Positions 1 to 5,858 of a stretch of 5,858 nucleotides of DNA are shown here, one piece after another. Numbering within the stretch: position 1 is the first letter of the stretch; every line of letters begins with the position of its first letter. The notes beneath the pieces were generated by a model that was not told the DNA's origin, searched no databases, and saw only the letters and a program-made list of their open reading frames with translations. The translations under genes were made by a program, and so were the position numbers. The stretch is from NCBI GenBank assembly GCA_005888425.1, contig VAZF01000167.1, forward strand, positions 1 to 5,858, in the 5' to 3' direction. The stretch comes from Alphaproteobacteria bacterium. Lineage in GTDB: Bacteria; Pseudomonadota; Alphaproteobacteria; ATCC43930; CGMCC-115725.

Positions 1-702
1 AATCATTGCGTGCTGTTCGAGACGAACGAGTATTCCTGGCATGGCTTTCACGCAGTCAGCGTGCCCGACGGCAAGGAGATCTCACGGAAATCGTTCACGA
101 TCTACATGTACACAAAAGAGAGACCGCTGAACGAGATCGCCGACAAGCACGGGACCATCTATGTGCCCCGCCCGATGCCCGGCCATCTGAAGCCGGGGCA
201 CACGCTGACGGCGGCTGATGTCGGATATCTTCAGAACGACTACCAGTTTCGCGCGACGATGGTGAAAGACCTGTACGACAGGGAGAAAAAATTCCAGGAC
301 ACGATCGCTCGGCTGACGCAGTTCGAGCGCAATTTTATGCTGCCGCGCCAAGGCTGGGCGGTGCAGGTCGGATCGGCTACTGGCTTGATGGCCAATTTCG
401 GGGTCGGCAGAAGCCTCTCGGCCCAGTTTCGGGCGACCCGCGATCTGCGGCGGGTCTCGATTGTGTTCAAGAAACCCGATTTTGTTGCCGAAAACGAGCT
501 CACGATCGCGATCGACAAGACACAGCACCGCTGTACGCTGGCGGAGCCGACCACCCAGTTCTCCTGTGCTGTCAATATCGAGAAGGGCGCGCCCGTCGAA
601 TTGAACATCTGGGCGCGCGACGCGCTGAGCCCGAAGGAGGCCGGGGTCGGCCCGGACAAGCGCGAATTCGGGTTTTATGTGTCGGGGGTCACGTTTGAAT
701 AG
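1..702 (+). CDS. 2-oxoglutarate/Fe(II) oxygenase-like protein, C-terminal part (5' truncated by the window)
   Basis: The frame is open from base 1 and ends at TAG 700-702, giving 233 visible residues; the true start lies upstream. The first 45 residues match the end of a prolyl-4-hydroxylase-like double-stranded beta-helix. The phrase LFETNEYSWHGF carries the likely distal iron-ligand His (visible residue 14), and R29 in SRKSF is the likely 2-oxoglutarate-binding Arg. The proximal HxD pair would lie before the window. Residues about 75-105 look helical and possibly coiled (DLYDREKKFQDTIARLTQFE). Residues about 115-233 form a separate beta-rich region ending in REFGFYVSGVTFE, resembling C-terminal modules I associate with glycan-modifying enzymes; that resemblance is from memory. 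The likely role is cytosolic hydroxylation of a peptide, sugar or small molecule; the substrate cannot be read. Its 3' end overlaps the FkbH-like gene, so the two are probably co-translated. The family call is fairly secure and the function is not. Confidence 0.72.
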   Translation, partial: NHCVLFETNEYSWHGFHAVSVPDGKEISRKSFTIYMYTKERPLNEIADKHGTIYVPRPMPGHLKPGHTLTAADVGYLQNDYQFRATMVKDLYDREKKFQDTIARLTQFERNFMLPRQGWAVQVGSATGLMANFGVGRSLSAQFRATRDLRRVSIVFKKPDFVAENELTIAIDKTQHRCTLAEPTTQFSCAVNIEKGAPVELNIWARDALSPKEAGVGPDKREFGFYVSGVTFE

Positions 703-3229
703 GCAACCCATCGCCAAAATTTCCGTTGGCGCCAGCGGCAGCGTCGGACTGATTCTGGCCGCGCCCGGCGAGCAATATCGCGAGCAGGACGGCGATCAGC
801 CGCCTGCCGGGCGCGTGAACGCCGCCGAGGAAGCGAGCAAAGCCAAGGACTGGCCCCGCGCGGCCGAACTGTGGGAGGAATTGCGGCACGAATTTCCCGG
901 GCACTCCCGCTATTGGGGCAAAGCCGGCGAAGCCTGTTGCGAAGCCGGTCTCATCGACGCCGCGGAACAGCTCCTCGCAGAGGCGCTGACGCTGTTTCCG
1001 AACGATCCGTGGGTCCGCTATTTTTATGCGACGGTGGCGCGCCGCCGAAAGGATTGGCCGGCGTATCTCAGTCGCGCGGAGAGGCTTCGGGACGATTTTC
1101 CCGATCTTCCCCTTGGCTGGGCCGAAGTCGCCGATGCTCTCTCTGCCCTCGGCCGCAGGCAGGAAGCAAAAGCCTTGCGTGCGGCGACGGCGCTGCGGTT
1201 TCCCGACGAATTCTGGCCGAATTTCTGGGCCGCCTGGGAGGATGCTCAAAGCGCCGATGCCGCCGGCGCGGTAGAGGTCTGGTCGCGACTGTTGGACCGC
1301 TTCCCCGGCCAGGCTTCCGTGGTCGGCGCCCTCGAAGAAGCCCGAACGGCCGCTGCGAGCCCGCAGCCCACGGGTCGCGGGATCGCGGGTGCGGCGCCCG
1401 TCATGTCGATCGACGACGGCGAATATCGCTGCCCGACCGATCTGGCCGACACGGAAATCTTGCCGAAGCGGGTCATCGTGCTCGGGTCATGTCTCAGTTC
1501 GGCCTGGCCGGCGGTTATCGAGGACCGCTTCTCCGGTTGCGTGGCCGAGCACTTCCTGATCAACAACGCCGCCCAATTGCCCGCCGACCCGCCGAGCCCC
1601 GCGGCGACGTACGATTTTCAGCTGATCCAAATCCCGCTTCGTCAGCTGCTCAACGAGCACACTTATTTCGGCCTGCCTTATTCCGATCCCACCGCATTCG
1701 AACGGCTGTTCGATGCGGTGTGCGGCCGGCTCACGGACATGCTGCACGATCTGATGCGCTGGAACCAGGCGCATGGCGTCCTGACATTTGTCTGCAATTT
1801 TCTCGTACCGCAGCAGAACCCGATGGGGCGGCTGCTGCCGCGCTACGATCTCCGCAACTTCGTCTATTTCATCGAGAAGCTGAACGAGGCGCTCGGCGGC
1901 GAGCTGCAGCAGTACGAAAACGCATACCTGTTCGATTTCGATCAGATCGTCAGCACCTACGGCCGGCGGTATCTGCAGGACGACGCGGTCTGGACCATCT
2001 CGCACGGATCGGCCTTGGCCGATACCGATTTCGAACAAGATACGGGCAGGCTCGAACCGCTCGAGAGGGTCTCTCGCTATTACCCGCTGGCAACCCACAA
2101 GCTCATCCATTGCGCCTGCACGGAGCTCGTGGCGATGGTCCGCACGATCCGCCAGGCGGACATGGTCAAGCTCGTGCTCGTCGACCTCGACGATACGATG
2201 TGGCGCGGCGTTGCCGCGGAAGAGGCCGAAGCATCGAGCATGTCGCGCGAGGGCTGGCCGCTCGGTTTGGCCGAGGCGCTGTTGTTTCTGAAGAAGCGCG
2301 GCATTCTGCTCGGCATCGTCTCGAAAAACGACGAAGATCGGGCTCGCGCCATCTGGCAGCGGATCTACGGCAATCTGATCCCGCTCGAGGTTTTCGCCGT
2401 CAGGAAAATCAACTGGCAGCCCAAGGCCGACAATATCGAGGCGATCCTCCGCGAGATGAACCTGCTGCCGAAGAGCGTCCTGTTTATCGACGACAACCCG
2501 GTCGAGCGCGCCGCGGTGAAGGCAGCGTTCCCGGACATCCGCGTGCTAGGGCCGAACCCGTATTTGTGGCGCCGCATCCTGTTGTGGGCGCCGGAAACCC
2601 AGGTTGCGGCGATCACCACCGAATCGGCGGCGCGCACCGAGATGGTGCAAAAGCAGGTCGAACGCGAGACGCAGCGCAAGAAATTGAGCCGAGAGGATTT
2701 CCTCGCCTCCCTCGAAGTGACGGCAAGGCTCGGCGAGATCGCGTCGACCGTGGACGGCCGCTTCGCGCGGGCCCTTGAGCTCATCAACAAGACCAACCAG
2801 TTCAACACGACGGGCAAGCGCTGGACGCAGCAGGAGTTTGCGGCGTTCTTCCGTGATGGCGGACGCTGCTTTGTGCTCGATGTCACCGATCGCTTCACCG
2901 CCTACGGCATTGTCGGCGTGCTGCTGGTTGCGGGCAACCAGATCGCGCAATTTGTCATGAGCTGCCGCGTCGTCGGCATGGATGTCGAAATCGCGGCGGT
3001 CGCCGGCGTGCTGCAGGCGATGACCGCGCGTGGCGCGCGCGAAATTCATGCTTCGCTCGTCCACACATCCGCCAATTTGCTGTGCCGCGATTTATGGGAG
3101 CGCTGCGGATTTTTGCCAGCGGGTGCGGAGCAATACCAGCGCATCGCCGATCCGCCGCTGGCTGCACCGGCGCATATCGCGTTCCGGCTCGATCCCGCGC
3201 CGCAACCGGCGCTGTCCGCCGCCGAATGA
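677..3229 (+). CDS. FkbH-like HAD-IIIC family protein with N-terminal TPR-like repeats and SGNH-like domain
   Basis: This 850-residue protein has four parts. Residues about 47-220 are TPR-like helical pairs (AAELWEEL..., AAEQLLAEAL..., AVEVWSRLLDRFP). Residues about 262-490 are an SGNH-hydrolase-like region starting at VIVLGSCLSS (candidate Ser271). Residues about 497-660 are a HAD-IIIC domain with all four motifs: DLDDT (D503, D505), S549 in IVSKND, K583 in NWQPK, and DDNP at 605-608. The C-terminus, about 665-830, is GNAT-like (DRFTAYGIVGV, CRVVG, LWERCGF). FkbH proteins in polyketide pathways load glyceryl units on acyl carrier proteins; relatives of this longer form sit in surface-polysaccharide or secondary-metabolite clusters. 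The neighbouring oxygenase fits either. No carrier protein or PKS gene is visible, so the substrate is unknown. ATG 677 is taken as the outer start; TTG 695 has a better ribosome site. GTG 815 is less likely because G/C-rich third positions already begin near 707. Confidence 0.9.
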   Translation: MCRGSRLNRQPIAKISVGASGSVGLILAAPGEQYREQDGDQPPAGRVNAAEEASKAKDWPRAAELWEELRHEFPGHSRYWGKAGEACCEAGLIDAAEQLLAEALTLFPNDPWVRYFYATVARRRKDWPAYLSRAERLRDDFPDLPLGWAEVADALSALGRRQEAKALRAATALRFPDEFWPNFWAAWEDAQSADAAGAVEVWSRLLDRFPGQASVVGALEEARTAAASPQPTGRGIAGAAPVMSIDDGEYRCPTDLADTEILPKRVIVLGSCLSSAWPAVIEDRFSGCVAEHFLINNAAQLPADPPSPAATYDFQLIQIPLRQLLNEHTYFGLPYSDPTAFERLFDAVCGRLTDMLHDLMRWNQAHGVLTFVCNFLVPQQNPMGRLLPRYDLRNFVYFIEKLNEALGGELQQYENAYLFDFDQIVSTYGRRYLQDDAVWTISHGSALADTDFEQDTGRLEPLERVSRYYPLATHKLIHCACTELVAMVRTIRQADMVKLVLVDLDDTMWRGVAAEEAEASSMSREGWPLGLAEALLFLKKRGILLGIVSKNDEDRARAIWQRIYGNLIPLEVFAVRKINWQPKADNIEAILREMNLLPKSVLFIDDNPVERAAVKAAFPDIRVLGPNPYLWRRILLWAPETQVAAITTESAARTEMVQKQVERETQRKKLSREDFLASLEVTARLGEIASTVDGRFARALELINKTNQFNTTGKRWTQQEFAAFFRDGGRCFVLDVTDRFTAYGIVGVLLVAGNQIAQFVMSCRVVGMDVEIAAVAGVLQAMTARGAREIHASLVHTSANLLCRDLWERCGFLPAGAEQYQRIADPPLAAPAHIAFRLDPAPQPALSAAE
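684..689 (+). promoter_or_regulatory. Possible ribosome binding site for a TTG start at 695
   Basis: GGGGGT lies 5 bases before TTG 695-697, which is in frame with the FkbH-like gene, and it can pair with the anti-Shine-Dalgarno sequence through one G-U wobble. ATG 677 has no comparable site upstream. This makes TTG 695 a real alternative start, 6 residues shorter. Both options overlap the stop of the previous gene, which suggests translational coupling. Confidence 0.4.
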
Positions 3230-3231
3230 TG

Positions 3232-3257
3232 CGTCACCCCATATCCCCGCTGTGACG
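3232..3257. repeat. Inverted repeat CGTCAC/GTGACG in the gap before the histidine kinase
   Basis: CGTCAC (3232-3237) and GTGACG (3252-3257) are perfect 6-base inverted arms separated by 14 bases, filling most of the 33-base gap between the FkbH-like stop and the kinase start. GTGAC recurs at 3263-3267, 11 bases after 3252, and overlaps the GTG start. It could be a small operator or chance in GC-rich DNA. No T-tract follows, so it is not a typical terminator, and I see no convincing -35/-10 pair here. Confidence 0.3.
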
Positions 3258-3262
3258 ATACC

Positions 3263-5017
3263 GTGACCTCAGCAAGCGACACATTGGCAACAGCCACGGA
3301 GCGATCGGCGACGCAAGCGCTTCCGCGCTCGCCGAAGGGGCCGCGGCGACCCGGAACGCGCGAATGGCTGCTGGCCGGTGGCCGATACATGGCCGCGATC
3401 GGGCTTGTCGGCTTGGCGCTCGTGATCGCCCTCCTCGTGCAGGAATGGGGCGTCCGCGTGTTCCTGTTCTCGTTCTATGCGGCGGTCGTCGGCGCCGCCT
3501 GGATCGGCACCGGTCCGGGCGTTGTCGCGGTGGTGCTGTCGGTCGTCGCGGTGCAATATTTTTTCACCCCGCCGGAATGGAGCTTCGATATCGCGCCGGA
3601 GGATGTGCCATTCACCGGCGCCTTCATCCTCTGTGCCGTCATGAGCTTGGCGTGGAGCTGGCAGCGCAAGCGCACGGAAGAGGCGCTGCAGCGGGCACGC
3701 GACACCCTCGAAGACACTGTCGCGCAGCGCACCGCCGAGCTGGTCCACGCAAATGCCGCCCTCACGGTCGAAATCGCCGAACGGCGCGCTGCGGAAGAGG
3801 AATTGCGACGCAGCGAGACGCTGCTTGCGCAAGGCCAAAAATTGAGCCGAACGGCGAGCTGGACCCTGCGACCCGCGAACAGCGAGATGCGCTGGTCGGC
3901 AGAGCTATTCGAGATATTCGGAACCGATCGCGCGGTGGCAACGCCGTCACTGGAGTTGTTTCGCGACAGGGTACATCCCGACGACCGCGCCCGCTTCGAT
4001 GCGGCGATGGCAGGCGCGATCCAGGGAAACACGAACTTTTCCTGCGAAGTGCGGATCGTCGTCGAGGGCGGCGGCGTCAAGTATGTGCATGCCCTCGGCG
4101 AGATCCAGGCGGGTCCGGGCCGCGACACGGAAGTCATCGGCACCGTCATGGATCTGACGGAGCGTAAGCACACCGAGCAGGCCTTGCATGATGCCGAAGC
4201 GGACCTCGCGCGCACCCTTCGCCTTGCGACGGTTGCCGAGCTCACCGCATCGATCGCACACGAGATCAATCAGCCGCTGGCCGCGATCGTCGCCAATGCG
4301 AGCGCCTGTGCCCGCTTTCTGGCCCGCGGTCCGGCGGCGCTGCCCAATGCGCGGGAAGCGGCCGATTGCATCGTCAGCGACGCGACCCGCGCCGGAGAAG
4401 TGACCCGCCGCATTCGCGCGCTGCTCCGCAAGGAAGCGCCGCGCCACGTTGTTCTCGAGATCAACCGCATCGTCGATGATGTCATCGATCTGTTGCGGGC
4501 GACGCTCGACCGGCAGCGGATCGCGATCCGCACCGATTTGGCCGCGGCCCTGCCGCCGATCATGGGCGATCCGGTGCAATTGCAGCAGGTGCTCGTCAAT
4601 CTCGTCACCAACGCCGCGGAGGCGATGCGCGAGATGCCCATAGGCGAGACGGGGGGCCGGCGGCGGATCGTGACGATTCGCTCGCGGCTCGGCGAGGACG
4701 AGACCGTGGTGGTTAGCGTCGAAGATACCGGCAGCGGTCTCGATCTGCAGAATCTCGATCGCATTTTCGACAGTTTCTATACAACAAAGGCGGAGGGGAT
4801 CGGTGTCGGGCTGTCGATCAGCCGATCGATCATCGAGGCGCATGGCGGGCAGTTGTCGGCGGCGCCGGCGCCGCGGCATGGCGCTTGCTTTTCGTTTACC
4901 GTGCCGATTGCTCAGGAGCTTTCCTTGCCGGAACCAATACGCGCCCAAGTGCAGCGCCCTCGCCCGACAAAACCGGCTGGTTTTGCCGGCGCTAAACCAA
5001 AGTCGCCGCGGCGCTGA
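3263..5017 (+). CDS. Membrane sensor histidine kinase (DUF4118-like, PAS, HisKA, HATPase_c; FixL/NodV type)
   Basis: This 584-residue kinase starts with about 40 polar residues, then four hydrophobic stretches (about 43-60, 66-82, 85-101, 115-131) with GTGPGVVAVVLSVVAVQYFF, typical of the KdpD-like DUF4118 membrane module. Residues about 135-198 are a charged coiled coil. Residues about 199-300 are a PAS_3-type domain (RVHPDDRARF, ending VMDLTERK). The H-box is SIAHEINQPLAA with H333 as phospho-acceptor. The ATPase has the N-box LVTNAAEAM (N450), G1 DTGSGL (D488) and G2 GIGVGLS (about 512-518), after FYTTK. It autophosphorylates on His and should pass phosphate to the receiver encoded 93 bases downstream. 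The stimulus is unknown; no haem-binding PAS residues were recognised. Start GTG 3263 has no clear ribosome site. TTG 3284 and ATG 3389 (just before the first membrane segment) are alternatives. The last 40 residues are a Pro/Lys/Arg-rich tail. Confidence 0.94.
   Translation: MTSASDTLATATERSATQALPRSPKGPRRPGTREWLLAGGRYMAAIGLVGLALVIALLVQEWGVRVFLFSFYAAVVGAAWIGTGPGVVAVVLSVVAVQYFFTPPEWSFDIAPEDVPFTGAFILCAVMSLAWSWQRKRTEEALQRARDTLEDTVAQRTAELVHANAALTVEIAERRAAEEELRRSETLLAQGQKLSRTASWTLRPANSEMRWSAELFEIFGTDRAVATPSLELFRDRVHPDDRARFDAAMAGAIQGNTNFSCEVRIVVEGGGVKYVHALGEIQAGPGRDTEVIGTVMDLTERKHTEQALHDAEADLARTLRLATVAELTASIAHEINQPLAAIVANASACARFLARGPAALPNAREAADCIVSDATRAGEVTRRIRALLRKEAPRHVVLEINRIVDDVIDLLRATLDRQRIAIRTDLAAALPPIMGDPVQLQQVLVNLVTNAAEAMREMPIGETGGRRRIVTIRSRLGEDETVVVSVEDTGSGLDLQNLDRIFDSFYTTKAEGIGVGLSISRSIIEAHGGQLSAAPAPRHGACFSFTVPIAQELSLPEPIRAQVQRPRPTKPAGFAGAKPKSPRR
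4968..4985. repeat. 7-bp hairpin inside the histidine kinase C-terminal tail
   Basis: CAAAACC (4968-4974) and GGTTTTG (4979-4985) are perfect inverted arms around the loop GGCT. It lies about 30 bases before the kinase stop, in codons for the low-complexity tail. The A/T-containing arms stand out against the GC-rich surroundings. No T-run follows, so intrinsic termination is unlikely; a weak mRNA structure between kinase and receiver is possible. Confidence 0.35.
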
Positions 5018-5110
5018 TCCTTGTTGCTATCCCGCTGTCCCCTCGTTCCGTCGAACGGTCCCGGCGCTCCGTATAGGCTTGCCGCGCAAGCCACATCGTT
5101 AAGCCCGTCG
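5018..5110 (+). other. Gap between kinase and receiver-CysD genes
   Basis: These 93 bases contain a perfect hairpin (5076-5092) and a weaker one, CGTTC (5044-5048) with GAACG (5053-5057). I see no convincing promoter and no T-tract. The frame shared by the kinase and the receiver has no stop here, so a single TGA (5015-5017) separates the two reading frames. The ribosome site before ATG 5111 is poor: only TAAG at 5100-5103, 7 bases upstream. Confidence 0.5.
5076..5092. repeat. Perfect 7-bp inverted repeat GGCTTGC-cgc-GCAAGCC before the receiver start
   Basis: The arms GGCTTGC (5076-5082) and GCAAGCC (5086-5092) pair perfectly around the 3-base loop CGC. The structure ends 18 bases before ATG 5111, close enough to affect ribosome access. 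As DNA it is also a 17-base dyad that a dimeric regulator could bind. No poly-T follows, so terminator activity is unlikely. Confidence 0.45.
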
Positions 5111-5858
5111 ATGGAACCGCTGATCTCGATCGTCGATGACGACGAGCCCGTGCGCGAAGCGCTGCGGCGTGTTCTCGCCGCGCATGGCCTAGAGACAGCG
5201 GTGTTCGCTTCGGGCAAGCAGCTTTTGGCTTCGGACCGGCTGCCGGAGATGGCTTGCCTGATCGCGGATGTTAAAATGCCGGAGATGAGCGGGCTGGCGC
5301 TGCACCATCGGCTGATGGCGGCGGGACACCGCATACCGACGATCCTGATCACCGGCGGCCCGACCCCGAGCGGCCGAAACCAGGCGCTTGCGGAAGGGGT
5401 TTTGTCGTATGTGCCGAAGCCGCTCAGCGAAGAAGCCCTGCTCGACAATGTGCGCCTGGCATTGGCGCGAGGGGCTGCCGGGTATGGCGATGGGATGAGC
5501 GGATCGCAATCCTTTGAAGCGGGGGCGAGCGGTGAGCCGACATCGCTGACCAGCCGGCCGCACCCGAGATCGCACCTGAAGCGTCTCGAAGCGGAATCGA
5601 TTGCGATCCTGCGCGAGGTCGCGGCCGAGTTTCGCAACCCCGTGCTGATGTATTCGATCGGCAAGGATTCGAGCGTTCTGCTGCATCTGACGCGGAAGGC
5701 GTTCTATCCGGCGAAACCGCCCTTCCCGCTCCTTCACATCGACACGAAGTGGAAATTCCGCGAGATGATCGCGTTTCGCGACGCGACCGCGGCGCGGCTC
5801 GGGCTCGACCTGATCGTGCACGTCAATCAAGAAGGCATCGAGCGCGGCATCGATCCGA
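5111..5858 (+). CDS. cysD: Response-regulator receiver domain in frame with sulfate adenylyltransferase subunit 2 (CysD); 3' truncated
   Basis: From ATG 5111 the frame is open for 249 codons to the window edge. Residues 1-121 are a complete FixJ-like receiver: acidic pocket DDDE (9-12), phospho-acceptor D53 in IADVKMP, T81 in LITGG, K103 in YVPKPLSEE. There is no output helix-turn-helix. Residues 122-154 are a Gly/Ser/Pro-rich linker. From about 155 the sequence is CysD: LKRLEAESIAILREVAAEF, PP-loop SIGKDSS (182-188), RKAFYP, FPLLHIDTKWKFREM, then HVNQEGIERGIDP at the edge. CysD with the GTPase CysN makes adenosine 5'-phosphosulfate from sulfate and ATP in the cytosol, for cysteine synthesis or sulfation; NodP is a close relative. 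About two thirds of CysD should lie beyond the window. CysD alone could start at in-frame ATG 5495 (residue 129), though its ribosome site is poor. Domain calls are firm; whether one fused protein is made is less certain. Confidence 0.88.
   Translation, partial: MEPLISIVDDDEPVREALRRVLAAHGLETAVFASGKQLLASDRLPEMACLIADVKMPEMSGLALHHRLMAAGHRIPTILITGGPTPSGRNQALAEGVLSYVPKPLSEEALLDNVRLALARGAAGYGDGMSGSQSFEAGASGEPTSLTSRPHPRSHLKRLEAESIAILREVAAEFRNPVLMYSIGKDSSVLLHLTRKAFYPAKPPFPLLHIDTKWKFREMIAFRDATAARLGLDLIVHVNQEGIERGIDP
5471..5498 (+). other. Receiver/CysD junction with G-run and latent ATGA stop-start overlap
   Basis: GGGG at 5471-5474 falls just after the receiver domain. In the printed frame the linker continues through ATG 5495-5497 into CysD. 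In the frame reached if one base were removed near the G-run, the receiver would end at TGA 5496-5498, overlapping that ATG as ATGA. This overlap is the usual form of translational coupling. The fusion therefore depends on a single base. Confidence 0.6.

Noticed and set aside
503..514. Perfect 12-base palindrome CGATCGCGATCG
   Set aside because: It lies inside coding sequence for Thr-Ile-Ala-Ile-Asp. CGATCG strings are frequent in this GC-rich DNA because of codon choice, so no site is claimed.
871..2778. Long open frame of 635 codons overlapping the FkbH-like gene on the + strand
   Set aside because: Its translation is Arg/Gly/Ala-rich with no recognisable domain, and it lies inside a gene with intact HAD motifs. 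It is a typical GC-rich shadow frame.
3947..4948. 333-codon open frame on the - strand opposite the histidine kinase
   Set aside because: The product is rich in Arg and Asp with no family motif and mirrors kinase codons, whose PAS, H-box and ATPase motifs are clear on the + strand.
5044..5057. Short inverted repeat CGTTC/GAACG
   Set aside because: Five base pairs with a 4-base loop is expected by chance, and it competes with an alternative CCGT/ACGG pairing.
5189..5830. 213-codon open frame on the - strand opposite receiver-CysD
   Set aside because: It has no recognisable domain and runs antisense to conserved receiver and CysD motifs.
1..5858. CRISPR array, tRNA or rRNA genes, insertion sequence or phage genes
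   Set aside because: No regularly spaced repeats, no tRNA-like cloverleaf or rRNA sequence, and no transposase or integrase motif were seen. The window is almost wholly occupied by four coding regions.

Overview
The window reads as chromosomal DNA from a high-GC alphaproteobacterium, probably of the Hyphomicrobiales (Bradyrhizobium or Methylocystis-like). The evidence is strong G/C at third codon positions, a FixL/NodV-type histidine kinase, and a stand-alone FixJ-like receiver of the sort common in rhizobia. This placement rests on protein style only, with no marker gene. All genes are on the + strand and tightly packed. The longest non-coding gap is about 93 bases.

Layout: (1) 1-702 is the 3' part of a 2-oxoglutarate/Fe(II) oxygenase-like protein with an extra C-terminal beta-rich domain. 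(2) 677-3229 overlaps it and encodes a large FkbH-type protein: TPR-like repeats, an SGNH-like domain, a HAD-IIIC phosphatase-like domain and a GNAT-like C-terminus. These two look like the end of a surface-glycan or secondary-metabolite modification operon. (3) 3263-5017 is a membrane sensor histidine kinase: DUF4118-like membrane module, coiled coil, PAS, HisKA, HATPase. (4) From 5111 to the window edge is a response-regulator receiver domain whose reading frame continues without a stop into CysD, the sulfate adenylyltransferase small subunit (PP-loop ATP pyrophosphatase).

The main point of interest is the receiver-CysD junction. Codon-by-codon reading finds no stop between 5111 and 5857, so as printed the kinase's cognate receiver is joined to an enzyme of sulfate activation. 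If real, a two-component phosphorelay would act directly on APS synthesis rather than on transcription. A competing explanation is visible: with one base fewer near the GGGG run at 5471-5474, the receiver would stop at TGA 5496-5498. That stop overlaps a possible cysD start (ATG 5495-5497) in the common ATGA arrangement, so a one-base sequencing error, recent mutation or programmed frameshift must be excluded first.
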